Below, piece by piece: positions 19,238 through 28,288 of a stretch of 64,000 nt of DNA. This DNA is from an uncultured Bacilli bacterium (GTDB lineage: Bacteria > Bacillota_I > Bacilli_A > RF39 > UBA660): positions 7,997 to 71,996 of the forward strand of contig CAKOOU010000002.1 in the NCBI GenBank assembly GCA_934098455.1. Reading direction: 5' to 3'. The stretch's first letter is position 1. Each line of letters begins with the position of its first letter. The notes beneath the pieces were generated by a model, which searched no databases, was not told the DNA's origin, and worked only from the letters and a program-made list of their open reading frames with translations. The position numbers and the translations under genes are program-made.

Positions 19238-19991
19238 ATTTAATGCTAAGTTTTAATGTTAAAGCAGCTTCATTTTCAATGTTTTGATTACCATTAACAT
19301 TTTCATAATTAACTTTTAAAACATAATATTTCTTTGCTCCAGAAGCAATGTTAATATCTGTTTTTAAGTCAGTTGAAACAGTCGAAACAGTTAGTCCAGT
19401 ATGTGAAGCAACACCAGCTTCAGCATATACCTCGTTTGTTAATAATGTTGCCTCATCAGCAATTGCAGATCCATCATTTGCAAATGTTGCAAATGTAGCA
19501 AATTGTTCAGCTGTAATCTCATATAAAGAAGCCTTTACATTATTATAAACAGCGGCATCAAAACAAGCAGCAGTAGCATCAGAAGTTTCACCATTCTTTG
19601 AATTAGCAGGTTTAGCAGTTGCTGTATAACAAGTAGTAGTATCTGTAGCATGTACGAATTGAGCTTTATCTTGAGTTGCTGCAGATGTCATAAAGATATC
19701 AAATGTAGCAATAGCTCCAGCATCAGTGCTTTCATTATCAACTTCAAAAGTCTTATAGAATACTTTTCCTGGTAAAACTTTTTCTAAAGTAATAGTGTCG
19801 TCAACTTCACCAACTTTATTTCCTGGTTTATAAACTACAGAACCTACAGTAGCAGTTTTTACCTCAATTTCCTTATCAGTTGTATCTCCTGTAACTCTAG
19901 TTACAAAGTACGCATAAGTCACTCCTACGATTGTTAGGGTTACCATAAATATTGCTGCTATCCCTAACGTTAATTTTTGTTTTGTGTTCAT
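19236..19991 (-). CDS. TasA/camelysin-like secreted protein, Ala/Thr-rich
   Basis: A 251-residue protein with a signal or anchor helix at residues 8-28 ending VGVTYAYFVTRVTG, then a beta-rich body with VLPGKVFYKTFEVDN. In its Ala/Thr-rich composition and lower AT content it stands apart from most of its neighbours; this bias, a strong promoter 23-52 nt upstream (20014-20043), AGGAGG and a strong terminator suggest high expression. A Cys pair is present (TCYTA and ACFDA). TasA relatives are processed by SipW-type signal peptidases and form matrix fibres; whether this one does so is inference. No SipW gene is in the window. Confidence 0.75.
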   Translation of the reverse strand: MNTKQKLTLGIAAIFMVTLTIVGVTYAYFVTRVTGDTTDKEIEVKTATVGSVVYKPGNKVGEVDDTITLEKVLPGKVFYKTFEVDNESTDAGAIATFDIFMTSAATQDKAQFVHATDTTTCYTATAKPANSKNGETSDATAACFDAAVYNNVKASLYEITAEQFATFATFANDGSAIADEATLLTNEVYAEAGVASHTGLTVSTVSTDLKTDINIASGAKKYYVLKVNYENVNGNQNIENEAALTLKLSIK

Positions 19992-20013
19992 TATTTTATC
20001 CTCCTACAATAAA

Positions 20014-20043
20014 ATTGTACTATAATTACAAACTATAAGTCAA
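20014..20043 (-). promoter_or_regulatory. Sigma-A promoter of the TasA-like gene
   Basis: On the minus strand: TTGACT (20038-20043), an 18-nt spacer, and TACAAT (20014-20019). The leader is short, with AGGAGG directly behind it. Confidence 0.75.
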
Positions 20044-20052
20044 GATATAATT

Positions 20053-20595
20053 TCAATATTTAGAAATTTTCGTTACATTTAACTTTACTTTACTCATTAT
20101 CTGTTCTCCATCACTTTTTTTTGCTTCAATAACAAGATATAAGCCATCACTTAAAAGCTTTTTCTTCTTAGAATTAAAATAATTATTATTTCTATTCTTT
20201 TCAGTTACATTAAAAGATGCAAATTTATCAATAATCTCACTCAATTTAACCTCAGTATCTAAATCTAAACTATTAGATATTATTTCAATTAACTTATTAT
20301 CTTCCATAACATAATAACCTATTTTATAACTCTTAATATCATAATCATTACTATTAATATATTTTACATTATTATTATTTATTAAATTTATATCTGTATT
20401 TAGAGCAATGATACCATCTTTTACCTCTATATATTCGTCACTACCATTAAACGTATAAAGTTTATTGCTACTCATAACATACCAAGCAAATAATATTAAA
20501 ATTATATTTATTATAAAAGAAATATATATAATTATCTTATATGATTTTAACAAAGTACTAATTTTATTTTTTAAATTCTTTCTCTTTTTTTTCAT
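20053..20595 (-). CDS. Unknown single-pass membrane protein following the mra-cluster PBP
   Basis: A 180-residue protein with a Lys-rich N-terminus, one hydrophobic helix at about residues 22-42, and an extracytoplasmic domain of about 135 residues. The start is the ATG at 20595: GGAGG lies 7 nt upstream, inside the end of the PBP gene, and the gap to the PBP stop is 2 nt. It is therefore co-translated with a division-type PBP, which suggests a role in wall synthesis or division. I recognise no family. Confidence 0.65.
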   Translation of the reverse strand: MKKKRKNLKNKISTLLKSYKIIIYISFIINIILILFAWYVMSSNKLYTFNGSDEYIEVKDGIIALNTDINLINNNNVKYINSNDYDIKSYKIGYYVMEDNKLIEIISNSLDLDTEVKLSEIIDKFASFNVTEKNRNNNYFNSKKKKLLSDGLYLVIEAKKSDGEQIMSKVKLNVTKISKY

Positions 20596-20597
20596 TA

Positions 20598-22685
20598 TCA
20601 ACCCTCCATATTAATTATTAATTTTTCATTTATTTCACTTCCAACTGGTATATTAAAACCTACAACTTTTCCAGTACCATTTATTTCATAATCAACTCCA
20701 ATAAAATTCATTAAATTAATTACTTCAGTCTTATTAAATCCTGTTATATCTACCATATTTATAGTTCCATTAGTTTTTAAATATACTTTAGAATTAATAA
20801 CTATATTTTTATTTTTATTAGGATATTGATCAACAATAATATCACCACTACCAACTACAACTGGATTTAATTTTAAATTGTTTAATTCGTTTACAACATC
20901 ATTAATATTTCTATTTAAATAATTAGATAAAGTTACATATTTAGTTTCATCTTTATTAGTTTGTCTTTCACTTAAATTTTTATATTTAGCTATAGACTCA
21001 ACTACACTTTTAGTAATATTTCCCATTGCACTACTAGTACCCTCTAAATCTTTTACTAAAACATATATGATATATTGAGGATCATCTTTTGGAAAAAATC
21101 CAGCAAAACTTCTTATATTTTTAGTTCCACTAGTATAACCACCATCACTACTAATGTATTGTGCAGTACCTGTTTTTCCTACAAGTCTAACCTGGTCTGT
21201 ACTATAAACCTTACCAGTAGCTAGCCCATCTTCACCATTAACAGTCAAATCTAATAATTCAGTTATCTTTTTTATTGTATCTTCACTATAAACTTTTTTT
21301 AATTCTTCTCTTTTACTTTGGAATATTATTTTTCCATCTTGATTTGATATTTTATTTACAACATATGGTTTTAAAACTGTTCCATTATTTGTTAAACAAG
21401 TTAAAGCCTGAATCATTTGTATTGGAGTAATAGTAATACCTTGTCCATAACTAGCAGCAGCAAGTTCAGAAGCATACATAAAGTTTACTTTACCTTTCAT
21501 TTCTCCTAACAATTCAATACCAGTTTTTTGCCCAAAACCTAAATCTGTATAGTAATCTAATAATTTTTCTTTTCCTAATTTTTGTGCAAGTAAAGTTGCA
21601 GCAACATTTGAAGAATAAGTAAAACCTACATCATAAGTAATAGTTCCCCAACCTTTATCATTCCAGTCCTTTATTTCATAATCATCTACGACTATTCTAC
21701 CAGAATTATATGTTTCACTACCATTATACTTTCCTTCCTCTATACTAGACGCAAAAGAAAATATTTTCATTGTACTTCCAGGTTCATACGTATACGCTAC
21801 TAATGGATTATTATAATTTGTAATATTTAATTTATTAGCATCAAAAGTTGGATTAGAAGCACTTCCAACAATAGCTCCAGTCTTAGCATTAGCAACAGTA
21901 ACCGTTACCCAATCCGTACTATAATTATTAATAAGCTCATTTATTGCATTTTCCAAATACATTTGAATATTAGAATCTATTGTAAGTTCAATATCATATC
22001 CATTTTTTGCTTTCTTTTCTTGTACAGGTGTATTCGCTATCTTATATCCATATGCATCTTTTTGGTATTTATAATACCCATTTTCACCACTTAATTCTTG
22101 ATCAAAATAAGATTCAATTCCCATCTCGCCAACAATCTCTCCCGCATCATTTTTCTTAGCATATCCAATGATATACGAAGCAAAAGAACCATACGGATAA
22201 TACCTTTTACTTTCCTTAATAAAATCTATACCAGGAAGATTTAATTCTTCTATTTTCTCCTTAATAAGCTCGCTGATACCTCTTCCTTCTGGACCTAACT
22301 CTACTTGATAAGCATCTCTATTTAATAAACTTCTCATCTTATCTTCATCCATACCAATTATAGGAGCAATTAAACTAATAGTCTTTTCTTTATCTACAAC
22401 ATGTTGAGGATTTTTATCAGATTTAGTTCTACTACTATCAAGATATGCTATTACAGTATAAGAATTTACATTTTCTGCTAAGGCCTCTCCAGAAGAATCA
22501 TATATAGTTCCACGAGATGCATATAATGTTTTACTACCAGTTGTACGAGATAAAGCAAATTCTTTTATATTTATATTATCAATATTAGTACAAAGAGAAA
22601 CATATATTACCTTTGCAATAATAATACCAAATAAAAGAACAATGCCAATAATCAAAAATTTATTTATTTTAACTGCATTGTTCAT
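20598..22685 (-). CDS. Class B penicillin-binding protein of the mra cluster (FtsI/SpoVD type)
   Basis: A 695-residue peptidoglycan transpeptidase. It has an N-terminal anchor (residues 8-30), a dimerisation domain, and a catalytic domain with SxxK (PGSTMKI), SxN (YSSNVAA) and KTG (VGKTGTAQY) motifs, then two C-terminal PASTA-like domains. It follows mraZ-rsmH-ftsL as pbpB does in Bacillus, so it is the probable septal PBP, acting with FtsW-type polymerases outside this window. ATG 22685 is favoured by AGAGG 8 nt upstream; an in-frame GTG lies 9 nt earlier. Confidence 0.93.
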   Translation of the reverse strand: MNNAVKINKFLIIGIVLLFGIIIAKVIYVSLCTNIDNINIKEFALSRTTGSKTLYASRGTIYDSSGEALAENVNSYTVIAYLDSSRTKSDKNPQHVVDKEKTISLIAPIIGMDEDKMRSLLNRDAYQVELGPEGRGISELIKEKIEELNLPGIDFIKESKRYYPYGSFASYIIGYAKKNDAGEIVGEMGIESYFDQELSGENGYYKYQKDAYGYKIANTPVQEKKAKNGYDIELTIDSNIQMYLENAINELINNYSTDWVTVTVANAKTGAIVGSASNPTFDANKLNITNYNNPLVAYTYEPGSTMKIFSFASSIEEGKYNGSETYNSGRIVVDDYEIKDWNDKGWGTITYDVGFTYSSNVAATLLAQKLGKEKLLDYYTDLGFGQKTGIELLGEMKGKVNFMYASELAAASYGQGITITPIQMIQALTCLTNNGTVLKPYVVNKISNQDGKIIFQSKREELKKVYSEDTIKKITELLDLTVNGEDGLATGKVYSTDQVRLVGKTGTAQYISSDGGYTSGTKNIRSFAGFFPKDDPQYIIYVLVKDLEGTSSAMGNITKSVVESIAKYKNLSERQTNKDETKYVTLSNYLNRNINDVVNELNNLKLNPVVVGSGDIIVDQYPNKNKNIVINSKVYLKTNGTINMVDITGFNKTEVINLMNFIGVDYEINGTGKVVGFNIPVGSEINEKLIINMEG

Positions 22686-22697
22686 TATCTTCACCTC

Positions 22698-22991
22698 TTA
22701 CTTTATTAAAATTATATTATCATTATTATATGATAACCCATATTCTTTAGCTATCCCTTGTATACTTGATAAACTAGCAAGTTCATTAACCTGCATTTCT
22801 AAACTTTCATTAACATTTTCTTGTTTTTCAACCTTCTTTTTTATTCTTTCTAATTCAATATTACTTCGTGATAGAATTGATTTACTAGATACCGTTAATA
22901 TTGGAGCTAAAATACCAAATATAACTATCAAAGTAACAAAGAACTTTTCGCCTTTTAAAAATTTAATTTTTTTACCCTTATTCTTTTTCAT
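22698..22991 (-). CDS. ftsL: FtsL-like cell division protein
   Basis: A 97-residue bitopic protein with a Lys-rich cytosolic N-terminus, one membrane helix (about residues 17-36), and an extracytoplasmic coiled coil (SNIELERIKKKVEKQENVN). Its place between rsmH and the PBP in the mra cluster defines it as FtsL, a scaffold of the septal synthase complex; sequence alone is too variable to prove this. It starts 1 nt after the rsmH stop, with AAAGG upstream inside rsmH. Confidence 0.82.
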   Translation of the reverse strand: MKKNKGKKIKFLKGEKFFVTLIVIFGILAPILTVSSKSILSRSNIELERIKKKVEKQENVNESLEMQVNELASLSSIQGIAKEYGLSYNNDNIILIK

Positions 22992-22992
22992 T

Positions 22993-23913
22993 TTATAACC
23001 TTTCTATCACTCTTATTTTTGCACTTTTACTTCTACTATTTTCATTTATTTCTTTATCAGTAGCAACTATTGGTTTATGATTAATTAATTTAATAAGTGG
23101 TTCATAACCTTCTGGTATGTAAGGTAATCCTCTAACCATATCGTCTACTTCACTATATTCTTTAAATATTTTTTTTACAATTCTATCTTCTAAAGAATGA
23201 AATGTAATAACAACTAATCTACCACCTTTGTTTAACAAATGAATTGCATCTGGTAAAACTTTTTCTAATACAGTTAATTCTTTATTGACTTCTATTCTTA
23301 ATGCTTGAAATATTTTTCTTTCTGGATGATTTTCTATAAAGTATTTAACTGGAACACTAGATTTAATAATATCCACTAACTCTAATGTAGAATCTATTTC
23401 TTTATTTTTTCTATAATTTATTATTTTATTTGCAATAAGCTTTGAATATCTTTCTTCACCATAATTATAAAAGATATCTAATAATTGATTTAAATCATAT
23501 GTATTTACTATCGTTTTTGCATTTAATGTATTTCTACTATCCATTCTCATATCTAAAGTAGCATCTTTCATAAATGAAAAACCTCGTTCTTTATTATCAA
23601 TTTGTGGACTTGATACACCTAAATCAAGAAGTATCCCATCAACTTTCTCTACACCTAACTTTTGTAATTCTTCTTTCATGTTTACAAAGTTAGAATGAAT
23701 TAAAGTATAATTATTACTAATATCTTTTAATTTTTCTTGAGATTTTTCTATAGCAAATTCATCTTGGTCAAAACCATATAAATGACCAGTTTTAATTTTT
23801 TTTAATATTTCACTACTATGACCTGCTAAACCAATAGTACCATCAACATAAATTCCATCTTCTTTTATACTTAAATTATTAAGCACTTCTTGTTTCATTA
23901 CACTATAATGCAT
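22993..23913 (-). CDS. rsmH: 16S rRNA (cytosine1402-N4)-methyltransferase
   Basis: A 306-residue SAM-dependent methyltransferase (formerly MraW). It has the SAM site VDGTIGLAGHS near residue 25, LLDLGVSSPQID near residue 98, and the conserved end HSLEDRIVK and RSAKIRVIERL. It modifies C1402 of the 30S P-site. The ATG at 23913 is preferred (GGGAG 6 nt upstream and the family start MHYSVM); an in-frame start at 23928 lies within mraZ. It is 1 nt behind the mraZ stop. Confidence 0.96.
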   Translation of the reverse strand: MHYSVMKQEVLNNLSIKEDGIYVDGTIGLAGHSSEILKKIKTGHLYGFDQDEFAIEKSQEKLKDISNNYTLIHSNFVNMKEELQKLGVEKVDGILLDLGVSSPQIDNKERGFSFMKDATLDMRMDSRNTLNAKTIVNTYDLNQLLDIFYNYGEERYSKLIANKIINYRKNKEIDSTLELVDIIKSSVPVKYFIENHPERKIFQALRIEVNKELTVLEKVLPDAIHLLNKGGRLVVITFHSLEDRIVKKIFKEYSEVDDMVRGLPYIPEGYEPLIKLINHKPIVATDKEINENSRSKSAKIRVIERL

Positions 23914-23914
23914 A

Positions 23915-24343
23915 TCATTCTCCCCCAAATAAATTTTCAGCTATATTCGCAAAATTATCCTCATTACTCTCAAAAAATTGATTCCATGCATCACTATCCC
24001 ATATTTCAAGTCGATCATTTGCGCCGATTATAACACAATCGCGAGTCAAACCGGCGTAATGAACGAGCGGGGAGGTAATGCACACTCTACCGGATTTATC
24101 AAGTGTGCAGAGAGTAGCACCAGACATGAAGAATCTGGTGAAATTACGTGAGTCTTGTTTAGTAAAAGGTAAAGTTTTAAGTTTAGAAACTATACTATTC
24201 CATTCTTCCATAGAATAAACAAATAAACATTTTTCTAGTCCACGAGTTATTATAAATTCAGCACCAAGCTCAGCTCTAAATTTACTAGGAATAATAAGTC
24301 TATTCTTTTCATCAATAGTATGATGAAACTCACCCATCAACAT
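23915..24343 (-). CDS. mraZ: Transcriptional regulator MraZ
   Basis: A 142-residue protein, the usual length, with two SpoVT/AbrB-like half domains: GEFHHTIDEKNRLIIPSKFR at the start and CTLDKSGRVCITSPL in the middle. MraZ forms an oligomeric ring, binds repeats upstream of its own operon and controls cell-wall and division genes. The start ATG 24343 gives the family sequence MLMGEFHH with GGGGG 6 nt upstream. The central coding part (about 24005-24095) is unusually GC-rich for this genome. The operator-like repeats 24353-24376 lie immediately upstream. Confidence 0.96.
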   Translation of the reverse strand: MLMGEFHHTIDEKNRLIIPSKFRAELGAEFIITRGLEKCLFVYSMEEWNSIVSKLKTLPFTKQDSRNFTRFFMSGATLCTLDKSGRVCITSPLVHYAGLTRDCVIIGANDRLEIWDSDAWNQFFESNEDNFANIAENLFGGE

Positions 24344-24352
24344 TACAATCCC

Positions 24353-24376
24353 CCACTTTCTTCCACAATGTACCAC
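24353..24376 (-). promoter_or_regulatory. Three GTGG boxes with 10-bp period (MraZ operator)
   Basis: On the minus strand GTGG occurs at 24373-24376, 24363-24366 and 24353-24356, exactly 10 bp apart, directly between the promoter and mraZ. Repeats of this type with one-turn spacing are the known binding sites of MraZ, so autoregulation is likely. The box closest to the gene also supplies the ribosome-binding site. Confidence 0.75.
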
Positions 24377-24387
24377 TGTCTACATAA

Positions 24388-24416
24388 ATGATAACTCAAG
24401 TTTTTCCAAAATACAA
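24388..24416 (-). promoter_or_regulatory. Probable promoter of the mra cluster
   Basis: Minus strand: TTGTAT (24411-24416), a 17-nt spacer, and TATCAT (24388-24393). The -35 is weak, as expected for a regulated promoter, and the MraZ boxes lie just downstream of the -10. Confidence 0.55.
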
Positions 24417-24443
24417 CATTTATTTAAAAAAATCAATAAAAAA

Positions 24444-24477
24444 AAGTATATTTTACACTTTTATTGTAAATATACTT
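24444..24477 (-). terminator. Rho-independent terminator of cotE
   Basis: AAGTATATTT and AAATATACTT form a 10-bp stem extended by TACA/TGTA, with eight T on the minus strand, right behind the stop at 24479. Confidence 0.85.
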
Positions 24478-24478
24478 C

Positions 24479-25024
24479 TTATTTTAAATAATCATCATTA
24501 ATTTCTATATCATTATTCGTATCAACAGTATTATTATCTTCTACTATATTATCATCAATAATTTCTTCATAATCTTCAAATTCATCTTCTACACTAACTC
24601 TAACTTTAGTATCCCCAACTATTTCTACACCCATTTCTTTATGAACAGTTAACTTAATAGTACTTCCATCAACTGATACATCTGTTACAGATGGTTGATT
24701 TAAAGACCTTACTATTATCTCGCTAGAATTAGAAAATTCACCATTTTCTTTAATTTTAACATTCATAACATCTTGATAATTAAATCTTTTTACTAATACA
24801 TTAGTTTTAGTATTATTATCATAAGAATACCAAATATTTATGTCGTAACTTCCATTTACAAGAACTTTACCACCATTATTAATACCATTAAAAGTATGAT
24901 TTATAACCCAACAACCTAATACTGTATTAATATTATCTTCTGTTTCAACAGAATGTTCCAAGTTAGTAGTTTTCTTTCCTTTACCTATAACAGCTTTTGT
25001 AACTATTTCTTTAAAATAAGACAT
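24479..25024 (-). CDS. cotE: CotE-like spore outer coat morphogenetic protein
   Basis: 181 residues, the same length as Bacillus subtilis CotE. Recognisable blocks are FKEIVTKAVIGKGKK at the start, LGCWVINH near residue 36, the GSYDINIWYSYDNNTKT block near residue 58, VVGDTKV-like text near residue 130 and a very acidic tail. CotE directs assembly of the outer spore coat around the forespore. The ATG at 25024 follows GAGGAG. It is a single gene with its own terminator between the ribosomal cluster and mraZ. It implies a sporulation pathway in this lineage. Confidence 0.88.
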   Translation of the reverse strand: MSYFKEIVTKAVIGKGKKTTNLEHSVETEDNINTVLGCWVINHTFNGINNGGKVLVNGSYDINIWYSYDNNTKTNVLVKRFNYQDVMNVKIKENGEFSNSSEIIVRSLNQPSVTDVSVDGSTIKLTVHKEMGVEIVGDTKVRVSVEDEFEDYEEIIDDNIVEDNNTVDTNNDIEINDDYLK

Positions 25025-25088
25025 TATATCACTCCTCATAACATTCTATGAGTTTAATGCCTAAAAAGTGAGTATTATTTAAAAGAAA

Positions 25089-25117
25089 AAGATTAAAATT
25101 AAACTAATTCTAATCTT
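25089..25117 (-). terminator. Probable terminator of the ribosomal protein cluster
   Basis: AAGATTA and TAATCTT form a 7-bp stem with a long loop spanning the rplQ stop codon, followed on the minus strand by a T-rich tract. Moderate quality. Confidence 0.5.
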
Positions 25118-25440
25118 ACCATTAAAGCATCGTCTCCGATTCTTTCTTTTAATTTTATAATACGAGTATATCCACCATTACGATCAGCATATTTAGGTGC
25201 TAATTCATTAAATACTTTACTAACAACAGCTTTATCATTATGTAAGAAAGCTAAAGCTTGTCTACGACTTACTAAAGTACCTTTTTTACCATAAGTAATC
25301 ATTTTATCAATAAACTTACGTGCTTCTTTAGCTCTTGCTTCAGTAGTTACTACATATCCGTTAGTTATAACATCTTTAGTAATACCAGCTAATATGCTTC
25401 TTCTAATACGTGATTCTCTTCCTAATTTTCTGTATGACAT
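25099..25440 (-). CDS. rplQ: 50S ribosomal protein L17
   Basis: 113 residues with the family start [17 protein letters not shown] and the block [17 protein letters not shown]. It is a component of the large subunit near the exit tunnel and the last gene of the alpha operon, 11 nt after rpoA. Confidence 0.97.
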   Translation of the reverse strand: MSYRKLGRESRIRRSILAGITKDVITNGYVVTTEARAKEARKFIDKMITYGKKGTLVSRRQALAFLHNDKAVVSKVFNELAPKYADRNGGYTRIIKLKERIGDDALMVRLELV

Positions 25441-25451
25441 ATTTTCACTCC

Positions 25452-26393
25452 TTATTCGTGGAACTTAAGTCCCATTTCTTTTACTTTATCTATTACTTCT
25501 TTTAAAGATTTCTTACCTAGATTACGTATCTTGTTAACTTCAACTTCTTTTTTATCAATTAAATCTTGCATTGTATTAATACCAGCTCTTTTTAAGCAGT
25601 TATATGCTCTAACACTAAATTCAATTTCTTCAATTGGAGTTTCTAAAGTTTTTGTAATAGTATCAACTTTCTTTTCAGCTATGATACCAGTAATATCTGA
25701 AATTTGATTTAAATCTGCTACTATATTTAAGTGTTCAATTAATATTTTACTAGCTAAAGCCATAGCCTCTTCTGGAGTAATTGAACCGTTTGTATAAACA
25801 TTCATAGTCAATTTATCATAATTTTCATTTTGTCCAACACGAGCATCAGTTACTTCATAACTAACTCTTTCAATTGGTGAATATAATGAGTCAATTGGAA
25901 TAACATCTACACCAACGTTATCTAATAACACTTTATTTTGTTTTGAATCAACATATCCACGACCATTACCAACAGTCATTTCCATATCAATTTTTCCGCC
26001 TTCAACTAAGTTACAAATAACTAAGTCTGGGTTGATTATTTCTATATCAGCATCATGTTCTATCATACCAGCAGTTACTGGTCCTTCTGTATTTGCTGAT
26101 AATCTCATAACTTTATTTTCTTTAGTATGATTTTTTACAACTAAACTTTTTAAATTGATTATAATAGTTGTTACATCTTCTCTAATTCCATCAATCTTTT
26201 GGAATTCATGTAAAACTCCATCAATTTTAACACTTGTTACAGCACTTCCAGGTAAACTAGAAAGCATAACTCTTCTTAATGCATTCCCAATAGTAGTACC
26301 AAAACCTCTTTCTAAAGGTTCTAATTCAAATTTTCCATAACTATTTTTTTCAACATATTCAGTTATTTTATATTCTGGTTTTTCAAAATTCAT
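25452..26393 (-). CDS. rpoA: RNA polymerase alpha subunit
   Basis: 313 residues. The N-terminal dimerisation domain ([23 protein letters not shown] region) and the C-terminal domain that contacts UP elements and regulators ([23 protein letters not shown]) are both present. It nucleates RNA polymerase assembly. Positioned between rpsK and rplQ as in other Bacillota. Confidence 0.98.
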   Translation of the reverse strand: MNFEKPEYKITEYVEKNSYGKFELEPLERGFGTTIGNALRRVMLSSLPGSAVTSVKIDGVLHEFQKIDGIREDVTTIIINLKSLVVKNHTKENKVMRLSANTEGPVTAGMIEHDADIEIINPDLVICNLVEGGKIDMEMTVGNGRGYVDSKQNKVLLDNVGVDVIPIDSLYSPIERVSYEVTDARVGQNENYDKLTMNVYTNGSITPEEAMALASKILIEHLNIVADLNQISDITGIIAEKKVDTITKTLETPIEEIEFSVRAYNCLKRAGINTMQDLIDKKEVEVNKIRNLGKKSLKEVIDKVKEMGLKFHE

Positions 26394-26404
26394 AACTTTC
26401 CTCC

Positions 26405-26788
26405 TTAATTTCTTGGACGTTTAGGTGGTCTACAACCATTATGTGGAACTGGTGTTTCATCATTTATAGCAGTAATTTCAAGTCCAGCAGTTTGTAATGC
26501 ACGAATAGCATTTTCTCTACCATTACCCATTCCTCTTACAAATACTTCAACTTTTTTTACTCCAGCATCACTAGCAGCACGTCCAGCTTGTTCAGCAGCT
26601 TGTCCTGCAGCAAAAGGAGTTTTCTTCTTTGATCCCTTATAACCAATTGTTCCAGCAGAAGCCCAACTAATTACATTTCCTAATGTATCAGTAATTGATA
26701 CAACTGTATTATTATAAGTTGAATGTATATGTGCTTGACCTTCTGGAATATTTTTCTTTACTTTTCTTTTTCTTCTATTATAAGCCAT
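26405..26788 (-). CDS. rpsK: 30S ribosomal protein S11
   Basis: 127 residues with [15 protein letters not shown] and the C-terminal [11 protein letters not shown] typical of S11. It is a platform protein that contacts the E site and mRNA. Lies between rpsM and rpoA. Confidence 0.98.
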   Translation of the reverse strand: MAYNRRKRKVKKNIPEGQAHIHSTYNNTVVSITDTLGNVISWASAGTIGYKGSKKKTPFAAGQAAEQAGRAASDAGVKKVEVFVRGMGNGRENAIRALQTAGLEITAINDETPVPHNGCRPPKRPRN

Positions 26789-26809
26789 AATTCTTTATCC
26801 TCCTAAATA

Positions 26810-27184
26810 CTATTTACCAACTTTTTTCTTGTTAGCAACTACTTTTCCTCTACCTTTACGAGTTCTAGCATTTCTATTAGTTCTTTGTCCACGAACTGGT
26901 AAACCCTTTTTATGTCTAACACCTTCGTAAGAACCAATTTCCATTTTATTTTTAATATTCATATTTACTTCACGACGTAATTCACCTTCAACTAAATATT
27001 TGTCAACTTCATTTCTTAAAAGAGCCTCTTCTTCATTAGTTAAATCTTTTACTTTTTTTAGTACATCAACGTTAGCAGCTTCACAAATAGTTTTTGCTAA
27101 GCTTCTTCCAATACCATAAATATGAGTAAGTCCTGTTTGTACATTTTTATCTTTTGGTAATTCGATATTTTTAATACGTGCCAT
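26810..27184 (-). CDS. rpsM: 30S ribosomal protein S13
   Basis: 124 residues with [11 protein letters not shown] near the start and the basic end [16 protein letters not shown]. It bridges the 30S head to the large subunit and contacts P-site tRNA. Confidence 0.98.
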   Translation of the reverse strand: MARIKNIELPKDKNVQTGLTHIYGIGRSLAKTICEAANVDVLKKVKDLTNEEEALLRNEVDKYLVEGELRREVNMNIKNKMEIGSYEGVRHKKGLPVRGQRTNRNARTRKGRGKVVANKKKVGK

Positions 27185-27196
27185 AATTTCCTCCTA

Positions 27197-27310
27197 TTAA
27201 CCTTGTCTTTGTTTATGTTTTGGATTTTCACAAATAACCATAACTTTACCTTTTCTTTTTATTATTCTACATTTAGCACAAATTTTCTTTACAGATGGTC
27301 TAACTTTCAT
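27197..27310 (-). CDS. rpmJ: 50S ribosomal protein L36
   Basis: A 37-residue protein too short for most ORF filters. The translation begins [19 protein letters not shown] and ends NPKHKQRQG, the canonical L36, with the zinc-binding C-x2-C (CAKC), a later Cys (VICEN) and a His (PKHKQ). It lies between infA and rpsM as expected. A GGAGG-type site precedes the ATG at 27310. Confidence 0.97.
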   Translation of the reverse strand: MKVRPSVKKICAKCRIIKRKGKVMVICENPKHKQRQG

Positions 27311-27325
27311 AATTAAATTCCTCCA

Positions 27326-27538
27326 TTATTTTCTATAAGTTATACGCCCACGTTTTAAATCATATGGTGAAAACTCTACTGTAACCTTGTCACCTGGTAA
27401 GACACGAATCATGTTCATTCGCATTTTACCAGAAACGCGAGCCATCACAATAGTTCCATTCTCTAATTCCACTTTATAATCGTCTTTGATACTATCTAAT
27501 ACTTTACCATCGACTTCTATTGTAGCTTCTTTAGCCAT
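27326..27538 (-). CDS. infA: Translation initiation factor IF-1
   Basis: A 70-residue single OB-fold protein ([35 protein letters not shown]). It blocks the A site during initiation. It lies 3 nt after map. Confidence 0.97.
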   Translation of the reverse strand: MAKEATIEVDGKVLDSIKDDYKVELENGTIVMARVSGKMRMNMIRVLPGDKVTVEFSPYDLKRGRITYRK

Positions 27539-27541
27539 TTT

Positions 27542-28288
27542 TCACTCTCCCGTTAATATTTCATATCCATCATCACGAACAACTATTGTATGCTCGAAGT
27601 GTGCGCTTGGTTTATTATCACGAGTCACAATAGTCCAATCATCATCAAGGACATAAATTTTTCTAGTACCACTGTTTAACATTGGCTCAATAGCCAAAGT
27701 CATTCCAGTTTTTAAAGTTATTCCAGTATTATATTTACCATAGTTTGGGACATCTGGATCTTCATGAAGACTTGTTCCAACACCATGACCAACTAACTCA
27801 CGAACAACTCCTAAATTATGCTTCTTAGCATATTGTTCAATTCTTGCTCCAACATTACCAAGCTTAGCACCATCCTTAATTTCTTTAAGACCAGTGAATA
27901 AAGCTTTTTCGGTATGATGTAGTAAATACTCTTTTTCTTTACTAATCTTTCCTACTGGATATGTCCAAGCAGAATCTGAATGATATCCGTCAAGAAGTAC
28001 TCCAATATCAAGTGAAACAATATCTCCCTCTTTTAAAACTTTATCTCCAGGAATGCCATGCACAACTTCTTCATTAACAGAAACACATATTGAACCAGGA
28101 AAACCATAAAGTCCTAAAAATCCAGGAATACCACCATGACTTCTAATAAACTTATCAGCTTCATCATTTAAGTATTTTGTAGTAATACCAGGTTTAATTA
28201 ACGACTTCAAATATTGATGTGTCAAATAATTAATATGACCTGCTTTTTTCATTTTTGATATTTCTTCTTCACTTTTAATAGATATCAT
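27542..28288 (-). CDS. map: Methionine aminopeptidase type I
   Basis: 248 residues with the pita-bread metal ligands: Asp in DIGVLLDGYHSDSAWT (two Asp), His in GHGVGTSLHEDP and Glu in EPML plus the C-terminal EHT. It removes the initiator Met from nascent proteins after deformylation. Its ATG overlaps the adk stop by 4 nt (ATGA). Confidence 0.97.
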   Translation of the reverse strand: MISIKSEEEISKMKKAGHINYLTHQYLKSLIKPGITTKYLNDEADKFIRSHGGIPGFLGLYGFPGSICVSVNEEVVHGIPGDKVLKEGDIVSLDIGVLLDGYHSDSAWTYPVGKISKEKEYLLHHTEKALFTGLKEIKDGAKLGNVGARIEQYAKKHNLGVVRELVGHGVGTSLHEDPDVPNYGKYNTGITLKTGMTLAIEPMLNSGTRKIYVLDDDWTIVTRDNKPSAHFEHTIVVRDDGYEILTGE

